Shown here in pieces: positions 44,510-56,639 of a stretch of DNA of 64,000 bases. Origin of the DNA: Ochotona curzoniae (Eukaryota; Chordata; Mammalia; Lagomorpha; Ochotonidae); contig NW_024465434.1 in assembly GCF_017591425.1 (NCBI RefSeq), forward strand, positions 248,001-312,000, read 5' to 3'. A model generated the notes under the pieces. That model worked only from the letters and a program-made list of their open reading frames with translations. It was not told where the DNA came from and did not search any database. A program made the position numbers and the translations under genes. How positions within the stretch are numbered: the stretch's first letter is position 1; each line of letters opens with the position of its first letter.

Positions 44510-45330
44510 GAAGTCAGGCACGGCCCTCTGATGCCCACTAGCCCCGTGACCCTCTATTCTTCTCTTCCCCATTGCCACACTGACTCCCACCATGCCCTGA
44601 ACATTTCCCCAATACAGTGTCCTTCCCCTACAATGTATGAACAAGTATCAGTATGAAAAACACAGGGACGGCCATTCTTGATCCACACCCACGACGTCTC
44701 TATTTTGGTGAAACCAGTGAGAGGTCTGAGTCCTGGATCCCTTCCAGAGTCCATCGTCCCACTCATGTGTGCTCTGACATGTGTCCAGTGAAGGCTCAAC
44801 TGTCTGGACTTCTCCTCTCTTGTGTGTGGGCAGGTTGGAGTTCTGACTCTTGGCCTCTGCCTGTACCACTCAGTGGTTTTAGGGGAGAGTGAGCCCTTAG
44901 CAGATGCCTGCTCGTGTTCTCTTTGCTAATGCTTTCACATAGTTAAAAGTACTAAACAAAATGAAAAAGAATGAAATTATGTATTTCTGCAGAATCTTTC
45001 CATACTAAAAGTGATTCCATCCCAGGCTATAAATTTGTTGTCAACTCAAAAATGCTCACGCTGCCTAGGCTGAGATAATTCAACACAGTGCAAAATGTTG
45101 TGCTCCATTTCTAGTCAAAGGGCCTCTAAGTATTACTTGTAAAGGTATTTAGACTAAAAAGATTCATGTAATATTTGGGTTTTTGTTAGCTATTTTATCC
45201 CAATCCTTTGATTTTACAAATTTACTAATGTGTTTGAGTTACTGAGACAGAGAGAGACAAAGAGAAAAATGAACTTTCTCTGCTAATTTATTTACTTTTA
45301 AAGATCTCAGTCTTTTTTCTTTTTTAAGAA
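44510..45330. other. Region upstream of chimeric gene B
   Basis: Counterpart of 16,800-17,620. No gene recognised beyond the promoter. Confidence 0.4.
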
Positions 45331-45334
45331 TTCT

Positions 45335-45480
45335 TTATTTTGATTGATCAGTCATATTTTTACAGAGGAGAGACAGAGAGAAAGAGCTTCCATCTGCTGG
45401 CTCACTCCCCAAGTGTCTGCATCGCAAGCAGCTGAGCCCATCAAGAGACTGAGCTAGTAAGTTCTTGGTTTCCTTTAAAA
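45335..45480 (-). repeat. Partial C-type SINE (counterpart of 17,625)
   Basis: Same truncated form as in unit A. Confidence 0.6.
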
Positions 45481-45489
45481 ACAATTTGT

Positions 45490-46044
45490 TTCCAATAAAA
45501 ACAAATAAATCTTTAATAATAGAAAACTAAATTTCAAAAATGGAATGGAGAAAGGATGCATTTGACCTTTCAACATATTTTACTATCCTAAAAATAGCTT
45601 CGTTGATTGATTGACTCATCTTAACATTCATTTATTCACTTAATATGAAATGATTGCGTGTTCCAGGGGCTGTCATTTCCTCGGGATACCTGTCACTCTC
45701 ACTCAGTGGGTTGAATTTTCCAGCTACTGTACCTCCCCCTAAGTCTGTTATGCTTTGATTGGGACCAAAGTTGGTGTTATCAGAGGAATTTTCTGAGATT
45801 GTAATGTAGACAGCCTACAATATGCTTAGTACTAGATACAAAGCAGCTGCACAACGGTAAGACAGAACCATGCATTGTTGGCTTTATTTGAATTCCTAGT
45901 CTTACTATAAAGGGCCAGCTTTGGGATTTATAGTCTTTAGGTTTGATAATCACCATTTTTGTTTACTCAAGTTTCTGTTTTACATTTCTGTCATTCACAC
46001 AGAAAAGACATGGAAGGAACACCGACATATTCCATCATTGGTCT
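45490..46044. other. Right end of unit B, no recognised feature
   Basis: Identity to unit A stops at 46,044. Confidence 0.4.
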
Positions 46045-46330
46045 ACACAAACCAATGGCTCTGGCAGCCCAGTCCATTCCTGCCCACCCCACACATGGCC
46101 CTTACGAAAACCAGGTGGAGCTGCCGCCTAGTCTTAGCAACCCATGATGTATCCCCCATCAGCCCTTCCCTGGTTCTCATGCTTGCAATTATATACCGTG
46201 GACTGGTCCAGTCTGTCCTATATCCCATTCATCTCTCGTATGTGGCATTGGGCATCGAAGCCTTGTTCAACCAGCCGCACCATCCAACCCACACACGTGC
46301 ATGGGTTCCATTTTCATTCTCATGCCACAA
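46045..46330 (-). repeat. Retroposon fragment at the unit B right edge
   Basis: GGCAGCCCAGTCCATTCC and repeated CCCA/TGG-containing units look like the arrays near 57.3-58.3 kb. Identity is weak, so the family is tentative. Confidence 0.4.
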
Positions 46331-47474
46331 GATCTAAGGTTAAGCATATGACCTTGGCCTAAGCCAGTTGATCCATTACATTTCTCTTAGCAAAGTAGTC
46401 AGAAGTAGGCATATACCCATTGCTAATCCAGAGAATATGGGTACCTCTGCTTGGAATAATTTGAAATATGAAGTCAAAATATGTCCTCCTAGGTAAACAT
46501 CTTCCTATCTAGGTAGAACTTTTCTGAGTAAGTTAAGCAAAAGAAAGGATGTAGAGCCATGTTGAGGAGAGAAAAATAGAAATGTAATAATATTGTATGT
46601 CCCTTCATATATCCATATCTGGAACAGGCCTAATCAGTATGGATTTTTTAGATTATCCTTTTGGTTGTATTTTTTGCTTCCTTAGTAAATGTGGATTTTT
46701 GTCATTCAGAGTTATAAAATTCTGATTAAATAATATATTTATCATTATTGATGCCATTCAATAGTATGACAAAAATGTGACAAGTCTGGATAAATGCACC
46801 AAAAATGCATCTTGTAGAATGTAGGCTGTGTGACTCAATACTTCATTTCTGTCATTCTCTTCCCCCTCCTGTACTAACTTGGAATGGTATAAAAGAAGTT
46901 AGAAATAAGCTCATTTCTTCTTAGAATGTTAAACTAATGAATCAGTTGATACATCTCTTCATTTCAGGTGGAATTTGAGATAACACATCTGCATTCAAAA
47001 GGATAGGACTAGGTTATAATTAGATTTTAAAAATGCAACTATGGCCAAGTATTTCAGGGCTTAGCAATATGTAGAGATTTTCATTGAGTCTCCCTAATTT
47101 TCACGTTTTTAAAATATGAACATATATATATATATATATATATACATATTTATGTTAACTAGGCTTGATTGTAAAACTAGCTTAATGCATATCCAGATCA
47201 CATCTCCTACTTCTGGTTGTAATAGAATAATAGACTGGCTTTACTTTCCCATATCAAACATCTTGGAAACTGAATTAAATGTATGAACCAATGATTTCCA
47301 GATATTGAACAACAGGCAGGACAGGACAGTGATCCCTGGAATGAGGAAGCAGGTAAAGGGAGAGCCCCATGAGGACCGCAGTTCCCAGGCTATATGGTAA
47401 GCAGAGGGGGCACAAACAAAGCCTGAGCCTTCTGTATGTAAGAGGCAGAGTTGGGAGACTGGGAAAGTAAAAGT
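46331..47474. other. No recognised gene
   Basis: AT-rich sequence with an AT dinucleotide tract at 47,121-47,149. Confidence 0.4.
47121..47149. repeat. (AT)n microsatellite
   Basis: CATATATAT... with about 11 AT units, ending ACATATT. Confidence 0.9.
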
Positions 47475-47785
47475 ACCTAGGACGTATGGAAGCAGGTTAA
47501 GCTGCTGTTTGTGATGCCAGCACTCTACGTTAGAGTGCTAGTCCTGACTGCTCTGTTTCCAGGCCAGCTCCCAGCCAATACACCTGGGATGGCAGAAGAT
47601 GTCTCAAGTACTTGGTCCCCTACCACCCATGTGAAAAACCCAGATCGAGTTCTTGGCTCCTGGCTCAGCCTAACTAGACTTACTGTTGTATCCACTTGGG
47701 GAGTGAACCAGCAGTGGAAGATCTCTCTTTGTCACTCTCCCTTTCTGTTGTTCCACCTTTCAAATAGATAAATGAATCTTTGGTA
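47475..47785 (+). repeat. C-type SINE, older subfamily
   Basis: GGTTAAGCTGCTGTTTGTG to CTTTCAAATAGATAAATG. Confidence 0.7.
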
Positions 47786-48654
47786 AATAAACATGTAAGG
47801 GGGAAAGTATCAGAGAAGAGAGAGGTACACAGAAAATCACTAGGAAATTTGCTGAAAGGTCCTTTTTGGGTTTTAGACTGAGTATGAGGAAACTGAGGCA
47901 AGGAGCAGAAAAAAAATCTCTGGAGGGTTGTTCCTACATAACTAGGAATACTTCATGTCCCCACCCATCTCTGGTGGAATCCTTAGTAGGGTGCTACACC
48001 TCAGAGGTGAGGTCAAACTAACCCTAGACTCAAGGCTGTTCTATCGAAACAGATTGATGGTTTCTGAGGACTAAGGGGAAGGAGCAGGGGATTTACTGCA
48101 AATTGGCACACAAGGGAATTTTCTGTAGTAATGGAAATGTTCTAAAACTGGATTGTGGTGTGATGGTTGCACAATTTTATGAGAGTACTTTCCAAACATC
48201 TTTTATACTTGGTGATGTGATTTGGTTATGTGACTCTTTTCCATTTGACTGGAAAGTTCACGAAAAAATAAGGACTGCACTTTATACACCTTTGTAACTT
48301 TCCCAGTGATCAGTACAAAATGCACAAGAAATATTTGTTGAGTGTTTAATGACATATGTCTTGCTTTCTGGATTTTTAACTTTGGCCTGTTGCTAGCCAA
48401 ACTTTGTTGTAACTCATCATCTACCAGCACAAATATAGAAATACAAAGAACATTCTTTGCCAATGAATACATTTTTTACATTGCTTTCGTGTAAAGGCCT
48501 GTTAGAGGTCATTAGACAGGAGACAGCAGAATCTGAAGAGATAAATAAATTTAGCAAGAGACAAGGACCAGTGTGTACTTCCTAGGACATCAAAGGCAGG
48601 CATGCAGTGAAAAAAAGAAAAGGGGCAGGAGAGAAGAGGTTAGTGTCATTTATT
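47786..48654. other. No recognised feature
   Basis: Single-copy-like sequence. The opposing 64- and 89-codon frames near 48,100-48,470 lack any recognisable domain. Confidence 0.4.
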
Positions 48655-48990
48655 TATAAAAGGGTTCTTTTTATTTATTTTTCATGCACTTGAAAGGGTG
48701 ATAAAAAACAAGAGGGAAACAGAGAGAGCTTTTCTGTGCTCTCATCTGCTCTCTAAATGCCCGAAATAGTCAGGACTGGGTCAGACCAAAGCTAGGAATC
48801 AAAAATTTCATCCAGGTCTCCTACATGGATGCCAGGCAGCTCAAGTTATACCTTGCTGCCTCTCAGGGATGCATGATTAGAGAGCTGGATTGGAAGCACA
48901 ACTGGGTTTGGATCCCAAAACCGGGGATTCCAGTCATGTGCTTCAGGCATTCCAAGCAGCTTCATCCACAGCACCACAGCACTTCCTTGG
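48655..48990 (-). repeat. Old C-type SINE
   Basis: TTTTTATTTATTTTTCATGC to GCACCACAGCACTTCC. Confidence 0.6.
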
Positions 48991-49979
48991 GATGGTACAT
49001 TTAAAATGTGCTGTGTTTACTCAAACAATGTTTCTGCCTGTTTCATAGGATACTTTGATCGCAAAAGGATAAAAATGTAAGAGAACTTTTAAAACATGTG
49101 ATTTATTATATGGAAATGAAAACAATTCTTTCCAAAGACCAGAAAACTTATAAAAGGATATAAAAGGACACATACCTTGTTCCAATGGAATATCAAAACA
49201 AATATAGAGAAACTCATAAAAGCCACTTCAAATATAGTTTTACTCTGACCAAGAATTCTTCAGGAAAAATAAAACCAACAAAATGACTGTTCCATGTAAA
49301 CTAAATAAAAATAGGGCATAATTGTGGGCAAGAGTCCTTAGAAACAGATGGGATTAGTTCTGCAACAAAAGGAAACACATTTTGTCCTGGATTAGTAAAT
49401 GGATGAGTCACATATGCTAACACTTTCTGATAGTTATATAGAATCCTCATCACCTGCCTTGATACCCTAACCACAGATTCTATGGCAGTCAACCTTATCT
49501 TTTGCGTTAACTTGGGAAAACTTGTGACATATCATTTTCTCTAGTCTTCCTTTTATCATTTCCTTTATCCAAATATAAACTTAAGTTTTTAAAATCATTG
49601 CAAAACTTTAAGAATATCTATTCTTTTACAAATCTCGCTAAAAGACCCTCAAGAGAAGTTGATAAAAGAAATGTGCAACATCCAATTTATTAGAATTGAC
49701 TCTTGTACACTAATTAGTAGTCATGCTGTCAGCTGGGACTCACATGTGTCAGGATTCTCACTCCCAATGTCTCAGTCTCTGGTATTCAGACTCAGTTCCT
49801 CCGCCTACCTGCCAAGCACAGTGTGCTGGTCAGGGAAGACTCCAGAAATCATCCCTTCCCTGTCAAACATGCCCTCAGCTGCTCCCACTCCAATACATCC
49901 CTGGATGTCCACCCTGGGCAATCTGCAGCCCCCTACCCCACACAGGGCTGGAGTGCCGTATCTAGGCCCAGGGATCACG
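48991..49979. other. No recognised feature
   Basis: AT-rich. The last 250 bp are GC-richer (CAGCCCCCTACCCCAC) but contain no identifiable gene. Confidence 0.4.
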
Positions 49980-49990
49980 CCCATTCAACT

Positions 49991-50315
49991 TTTTTTTTTT
50001 AAGATTTTATTATTATCTTTATTGAAAGGCGGATATACAGAGAAGAGGAGAGACAGAGAGGAAGATCTTCCGTCCAATGATTCACTACCCAAGTGAGTGC
50101 AGTGGCCAATGCTATGCCGATCTGAAGCCAGGAGCCTTTTTCCGGGTCTCCCAGGTGCAGGGTCCCAAAGCTTTGGGCTGTCCTTGACTGCCTTCCTGGG
50201 CCACAAGCAGGGAGCTGGAAGGGAAGTGGGGCTGCCGGGATTAGAACCGGCACCCATATGGGATCGCAGGCATGCAAGGCGAGGACCTTAACCACTGTGC
50301 CACCATGCTGGGCCA
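49991..50315 (-). repeat. C-type SINE, young, with target duplication
   Basis: Flanked by CCCATTCAACTTT on both sides (starting at 49,980 and 50,316). Near full length. Confidence 0.92.
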
Positions 50316-50349
50316 CCCATTCAACTTTAAGAGAAAAAAAAAGGAAAAC

Positions 50350-50470
50350 AAACCTGGCATACTGGTATAGTTAACGCATGGCATTAAGCAGGCCCGAATT
50401 CCTGCCAACTATCGGCTGCTTCTCTCCCAGTAGTGTAACACTTGCCTAAGTGCAAGGCAATCAAAGCAGT
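50350..50470 (+). repeat. SINE 5' fragment
   Basis: CTGGCATACTGGTATAGTTAAC and GGCATTAAGCAGG. Truncated. Confidence 0.4.
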
Positions 50471-50489
50471 TGCCTACAGCTGGCATCTA

Positions 50490-50756
50490 ATTTCCTTTTA
50501 AAGAAAGTTGATTTACTTGAAATTCAGAGAGAGACCAGTGTTTTATCTGTCGGTTCACTCCCCAAATGGTCACAGCAGTCAGAGTTGGCCAGGCTGAAGC
50601 CAGGAGCTTCCTGTGGTCTCTCAGGGCCCAAGCACTTGGGCCATCGTGTGTTGCTTTAGCAGGCACATTAGCAGGCAGGTGGATGGGATCTGGACCAGCC
50701 AGGACTTGGAATTGGTGGCCATCTGGGATGCCAGTGCTGCAAGTGGTGGCATTGCT
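50490..50756 (-). repeat. C-type SINE, older subfamily
   Basis: GTCGGTTCACTCCCCAAATGG to GCTGCAAGTGGTGGC. Confidence 0.7.
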
Positions 50757-51030
50757 GGTTAGAATACAGCACTGGCCCAACTCTACTTCTGATCCAGCTC
50801 TTTGCTAATGCACCTGGCAGAGCAGCCAAAGACAGCCCAAGTGCTTGCACCCCAGTACCCACTGGGAGAACCAGATGGAGTAACAGGCTCTTGGCTTCAG
50901 GCTGGTCCAATCCTGGCCATTGGCTTTAGTCAGCTCCAGTCTCTGGAGATTAAATCAGCACACGGAAGTTCATTTTCTTTCTCCCTTCCTTTCTTTGTAA
51001 GAATGTCTTTGAAATAAATTTTAAAAACAA
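50757..51030 (+). repeat. C-type SINE, older subfamily
   Basis: GATCCAGCTCTTTGCTAATGC to TTTGAAATAAATTTTAAAAA. It lies head to head with the preceding SINE. Confidence 0.65.
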
Positions 51031-51399
51031 GCCCACTCAGAGAGGGGGGAACAAATCATAAAAACTTAAACATTATTGATTCAAACAAATATTTAGAAGT
51101 CTCAAGATGTCTACAGAAAAATTTTGGAAGCACATGGACTAGATCAGGCGTGTTCAGGGTAGTATGGCCGTAGACGACAGCACGTGGACTAGAAATGGAA
51201 CAAAACAGGTTACACTGTGTAAAACCAGTTCAGACTCAGTAAGGATGGCTTTTAGAGTTAGGCATACATAATTTACATCCTAGAATGACCATATTTGCAA
51301 TTAGCTCAATCAATTTTATCTGAGCAGGTTTGTCAAGAGTAGATATATTCAGGCTTCAGTTTTGCTTTACTGTATGTTACAAATATATGCTTTACTAAT
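51031..51399. other. No recognised feature
   Basis: Nothing beyond chance sequence seen. Confidence 0.35.
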
Positions 51400-51660
51400 A
51401 TGAAAGACACAGCAGATAGAGAGAGAGAGCACCAGCTGGCATCTGCTAAGGGCCCACTCTCCCAAAGCCTGCCATAGCCCACAAAGGGCAAAAGCCAGGA
51501 ACCAGGAACTCCAACCTGTGCTACCATCAACGTGGCCAGAGTTTCAGACACTTGAACCATCTCCGGCTGCCTCCCAGAGCACATAGGAATGGGAAGTTGG
51601 ATTCTGGCAGGGATCTGAGACTCAGCCCTGACATTGGGTAGAACCACAGCATGAGGCTGT
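51400..51660 (-). repeat. Old C-type SINE
   Basis: ATAGAGAGAGAGAGCACCAG and GAGCACATAGGAATGGG. Upstream of pseudogene C. Confidence 0.5.
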
Positions 51661-51883
51661 GGGAAGGAGCACCAGAAGATCAGTCTTTTTATACTGACCT
51701 TCTGTGTTTTTTATACTAACACACGCTCACACATTCTGGGTTTGATGGGACCTGTGCCTGGTACTGGGGAAGAGGGGCCAAGAGGCCCATAGGCCTTTGG
51801 AGGAGCAGGGTGGAAGCCATTGCCCGAGTTCTAAGCACTCCCTGGCTACAGCTTGTTGCTAACCAACACCCATTGTGAGCTGC

Positions 51884-51892
51884 CTATATAAG
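51884..51892 (+). promoter_or_regulatory. TATA box of pseudogene C
   Basis: CTATATAAG, 96 bp before the homologous ATG. The sequence from here to the ATG is better conserved against A/B than the coding part. Upstream, TTGTTGCTAACCAAC (near 51,853-51,867) preserves half of the palindrome found in A/B. Confidence 0.65.
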
Positions 51893-51945
51893 GCCCAGCA
51901 TGCACTGGTCTGGTGACACTTTGTGGGACTGTCTGACTGAACTGG

Positions 51946-54920
51946 ATGCTCTCTGAACACTCCAAACCAGTTAAGCAACCTACAGCCATGTCATCAGTGG
52001 TGCGTGGCCTAGGCACCGACCTAACCCACTACCTGGGACAAGCAAAGGACATTGGTAGCTATTTAACATCTATACATTTAAAAGGCATGCAGAGGAAGCA
52101 CCTCCAAGGATTTGAAGATGACATGTTGACACATATTTGCCTTGACATGGAAGCACGCTATCAGGCATGGGAGCTATGCAACATCCAACAGACTGCCAGT
52201 CAACACACTTTACCCCCCCCCCAAGATGGACAAAATCAAAATAGAATGTGAAATCTGTACTAACTCCACACATAGTTGTGGAGACGACAAAACAAAAACC
52301 GGACTGTTCAGAAACAAAGTGGCCCCACACCTGGAATCCCTTGGGCAGCTTTCCACCAAAGAACAACTCCTCAGAGAACCCAAAGTGGTACCCGAGGCCA
52401 CCAACAACCTGACCTTTCCTGATGAAAGAAAACCTGTGGCCCGCAGTGAGCCTCCTCGGTTGCTCCTACAAGAGAATGAAACCCTAAAAGCCTCCCTAGC
52501 CACCAAAGAAGAAACAATCAGGCTCCTCCAGGAAAGGATCCAGACACTGTCTCAGGCCGCGACAGACCACACAACCGGAGACAAAATCAATTGAAATAAT
52601 AAAACTTAAGAAGAAACAACAGATCTTACACAACCTAGTGAAAGGCAAAGAGCTCCTTCTGACAGCCAAAAAGAAGGAGGTGTGCTCTCTGCAGAACCAG
52701 CCAGCAGAGAGTCAGGAGGAAAATAAGATGCTGAAACAATCTCTGTCAAAGTTAAATGAGTCGGGGAGGCTTCAAAAGGAATTTGGAAGGTTTTACACAC
52801 AGCTCTTCCTTGACACAGACCAAGTTGAGCAAGACACAGATGACACCGACTTGACACAAAATGCCCAAGACACTAACATCAGACCGAGAAAGTTCAACGA
52901 TGAATTCTTCCATGTCCTCAAAATGCTTGGCAAGCTTTCTTTGACCAAAGAAGACCTGCTCAGACACCTCAAAGCCTTGCTAGAGGCCTCCAACAGGAAA
53001 GCATTCTCAGAAGAGTCTCCGGAATTCACAGAACCTGCTACCTCACATCAATTCCTCACAGGAGCAACACAAAAACCAAAGCTAAAATCACTCAAAGCAA
53101 ACGAAGCCACAATCCAGATCCTCCAGGAAGAACTGCACACGATGGCTTCTCTGAAGGCTCACACCACAAAAGTAGACACACAACAGCAGCAACTGTCTTT
53201 AGAAAACAAGAAACTAAAGGAGAAACTGGAGTATTTACAGAAGCTACTAAAAAGCAAAGATATTTTGATGAATGCCGAAAACAGGCATCTGCGCTCTCTC
53301 AACAAGACTCTTGCAGAGAAAGAGAAGGAAAGTAACACTTTACCGCAAACCGTGAGAAAACTCTCACTCCATGACGGACACCACGACCCTGGAGACAGAA
53401 GACGACCAGAAACCTTCAGAGATCAGGGATCTGGAGGAGAAACAACACGTGTTAGAGAAACTAGTGAAAGGGAAAAGGCTTGCTGTGAGAGCCAAAACTC
53501 AACAGTTACACACCATGGAGGACACTCTTGTCCAGAAAGAGGAGGAGAACACCATTTTGAAACAGTCTGTGACCACATTAGAAGAGGCAGTGTCAACACT
53601 GCAGACGGAGATTCGGAAACTGAAACAAGAGTGTGGGAAAAGACTCCACACAGCTCAGGAAAACATGAAGGCACTCCGAGACTCCAACACCAAGATGCTC
53701 ATGTCCTTGCAAGAGAAGGAGGTGGCTGCCTGTGCACTGAGAGAGGAGCTCCACACTCGGAAGTAGTTGCTGAAAGAAACAGAAGTCAGATCCCAGCAGC
53801 TCTTCAGTGCCACAGAGGCCATCCTCAAGCAAATCCTGCTGTTCCAGCAAGAGAGAGACGCAATGCTGCTGGCCATGAGACAGAAACGCCTGCAGGAACA
53901 GGTCCTGCAGAGCACACTGCAGAGCTTACAAGACATGTTCAGCTAGGGGCAGGATGGGGACCACAACCGTTTTCCACAGTCCCAAGATTCTCACCTGCCT
54001 GAAGCCCTGCCCAAAGCAGATGGACTGGCTGCAGTTCAAGCAGGAGTGGGAGCAGAGAGCAGACCCCTAAGACCCCTGTGTAGCATCGCCAATGATGCTG
54101 GCCAGGGAACACTGACACCCTGTGGGGATCTGCAGATAACACAGCCGGCCCTGGCCACCCGTAGTGTCACCGTGAGAAGCAAGAGCAAAGCCGATGCCGA
54201 GACCCAGCAGCAGCTGCCCACCAAGCCCGAGCCCTTTACAATGGGGGACATAAAGCTGATCACGACCAAGGTTCGAGAAATTGTTAAATGGTTCAACATC
54301 AAGACCAGATATGGCTTTATCAGCCAACAAGACACCAAGGATGGCATATTTGTCCATCACCCCGCCATTCAGAACCACAACCCCAGGAAGCACCTGCCCA
54401 GCCTAGGAGTGGCGAGGTTGTGGAGTTTGACATGGTGAAGGGCCAGGAGGGTGTGCAGGCTACCAACGTCACAGGCCCTGGAGGAGCTGCAGTGCGGAGA
54501 AACAGATATGTGGCCGAGTGGAGCCATTCCCAGTGCTATCCACAGCATAGGGCTCCTCGTTGCCATCTCCCACAGGGTCACCTCACCAGTGACACTGAGG
54601 GCTCTGACAGCACTTGGGATGGCCAGGCCCAACCTCACTGGCCCCAAGGCTACCACGATGCTACCTGCGGAGACCCAACTGGTACAGAAGGCAGGAGCCC
54701 CACACTCTGGTGTGGGGTGAACAGGTGGATGGTGCCCATGGCCATGGCAAGCAAGCCCCAAGTGCACACGCAACACCAGGGAGAAGACACCCAAGGCCAC
54801 CAGCTGCCTCGAAGGTGCTCCCCATGCAGCAGGGCACATAGTTCTAAACACCAAGATGGCACACAGACCAGGGCTACCCAGCATGCTGCTGACAATCCAC
54901 CTGCTCCCCAAACAGTGTAA
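51946..54920 (+). pseudogene. Decayed third copy (C) of the TRIP11-YBX1 chimeric gene
   Basis: Same architecture as A and B on the opposite strand, clearly older. The homologous start is ATG 51,988 (MSSVVRGLGTDL). An in-frame ATG at 51,946 also exists. The frame breaks at a C run near 52,212-52,220, near 52,590 (after QAATDHTT), near 53,365 and in the cold-shock domain near 54,405 (one base missing). In-frame TAG stops lie at 53,764 and 53,944. Recognisable blocks are TKEETIRLLQERIQTLS (near 52,505), LLRHLKALLEASN (near 52,955), LEKLVKGKRLAV (near 53,455), FQQERDAMLLAMRQK (near 53,845) and the cold-shock motifs KWFNIKTRYGFI and IFVHH (54,285-54,360). It keeps ancestral YBX1 features that A and B lost: the Lys before WFNI, NPRK after the second RNP motif, and a YBX1-like C-terminus (QDGTQT ... 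NPPAPQT). Not expected to make a full-length protein. Confidence 0.85.
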
Positions 54921-55477
54921 GGGAGTCCTGCTTCCTATCGTCACTGCTGTCCCCTTTACTCACCCAATAACCAAGTAATCTGACATGCAACCCAGAAAAA
55001 ACAACATAGGTCTGATTATTCTTTGGCAACTAAACCAAGACTGTTATGACATGCTTTAGGCACATGAGTTTTACACAAGGATGTTCAGTTTGAGATCATG
55101 AAAACTGGAGAGACAAATGCACTACTCTCTGTCATCAAAGACACACAGTGTATTCTGTGACTGATGGAATCAGAAAACACAAACTGTGAACAGAAGATTT
55201 CAGTAAGCAAGAGGAAACTGCACTAACAGCTTTCAAAACAAGATCCAATGGGAAGTGCTTTGCACTTTCTAGAGACTGATGAAACTGTAAAGTGTCTACA
55301 TGAACAGGTGAACAAAATCCTAACAAAGTCTTTAAACTTCTCACAACTGGTTGCAGGCCTATCTATAGAACCCCTAGATGGTCCAATCACTGGACACACA
55401 GCAGACAATATTCTGCCTGATGGTGGGTTTGGAATGGGAGGAGGAAAGGTGTTGAAAGAAAGTAGGTATTTTGGGGG
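54921..55477. other. 3' flank of pseudogene C
   Basis: The first 50 bp or so (CACTGCTGTCCCCTTTACTC, then AATAACCAAG) align with the YBX1-like 3'UTR of A and B. Later sequence is not recognised, including an 81-codon frame at 55,248. Confidence 0.45.
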
Positions 55478-55790
55478 GGGGCAAGCACTGTGACACAGCT
55501 GGTCAAGCAGCCATCTTTTGGGATACCAGCATCCCATCTGAGCACTGAATCTAGTCCCAGCTTCTGCCCTTGCAACCCAGCTCCCTGCTCATGTGCATGA
55601 ACAAGCAGGAGAGGGTGAACTAGGTGCTTGGGCCTATGTTCAGCACGTGGGAGATACGGATGAAGCTCTTGACCGCTGGCTTCACACTGGACCAGCCAAG
55701 GCCCTTGCCACCATTTCAGGAGCGAACCAGCAGATGAATATCTGTGTGTCTCCTCTCTCTGTAATTCTGCCTTTCAAATAAATACCTCCC
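55478..55790 (+). repeat. C-type SINE, older subfamily
   Basis: Starts in a G run (GGGGGGGGCAAGCACTG) and ends CTTTCAAATAAATACC. Confidence 0.75.
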
Positions 55791-55799
55791 CCACCAAGA

Positions 55800-56100
55800 T
55801 CTATATATTTTATAATTTGAGAGGCAACTTTTCAGAAATAGTAGGAGAGATTTAAATCATCTGTCTTCTGGTTCACTCCCCAAATGGCTACAACAGCCAG
55901 ACCTGGAGGAGTCTGAAGCCAGGATCCCGGAACTTCCTCTTAGTCTCACCCCATGGATGCAAGGGCCCAAGGACTTGAATCGCTCTCTGTTGCTTTATCA
56001 GGCACATCAGCAGGGAGCTGATGGGAACTGGAGCTGCTATGACTCAAATTGGCTCCCACATGGGAATGCTGGTGCTGCAGGGCATGCTCCACAGCACTGG
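55800..56100 (-). repeat. C-type SINE, older subfamily
   Basis: TCTGGTTCACTCCCCAAATGG to CATGCTCCACAGCACTGG. Confidence 0.75.
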
Positions 56101-56204
56101 TCCCAAATATCTTTAATAAACATTTACATGCAAAACACAGGACAAGGCATCAACAGTTATGACTCAATGTCTAGGCTCCTCAAGGGAGGAAAGTAGTAAC
56201 CTTT

Positions 56205-56525
56205 TTTCCATCACTAATTGGTTTTAATTTGAAGTGCAAAGTGACAGAGAAGGAAGGAGAGACAGAGTAGCATTTTTCATGCTCTGGTTCACTCCCTAAA
56301 TGGCTGCAGTGGTCGGCTGAGCCAATCCAAAAACAGAGCCAGGGCCTCCTTCACGTGTCCCATGCCGGGATGAGAGCCAAAGGCCTTGAGCCATCATCTA
56401 CCTCTTCCCCGGGACATCAGGAGAGACCTAGATTGCAAGTGCAGCAGCTGGGACAACAACCGGCATTCAAATGGGATGCCAGTGCAGCAGGCTAGACTTA
56501 CTCCACTATGCCACAGGATGCCCTC
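56205..56525 (-). repeat. Old C-type SINE
   Basis: GTTCACTCCCTAAATGGCTG to CACTATGCCACAGGATGCCC. Confidence 0.7.
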
Positions 56526-56639
56526 TCCCCAACTGGACTCTAAATCCAAAGGTTGATGAAGGGTACAGATTTCATCACTTCTTCTGTACTCACTTCCTGT
56601 TGATTGAGTTGTAAGGCTTGCCTATCCATTCTTTGAAAC

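Larger units (their letters stand above)
40048..46044 (+). repeat. Segmental duplication unit B, second block, with chimeric gene B
   Basis: Counterpart of 12,328-18,341 in direct orientation. Confidence 0.9.
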
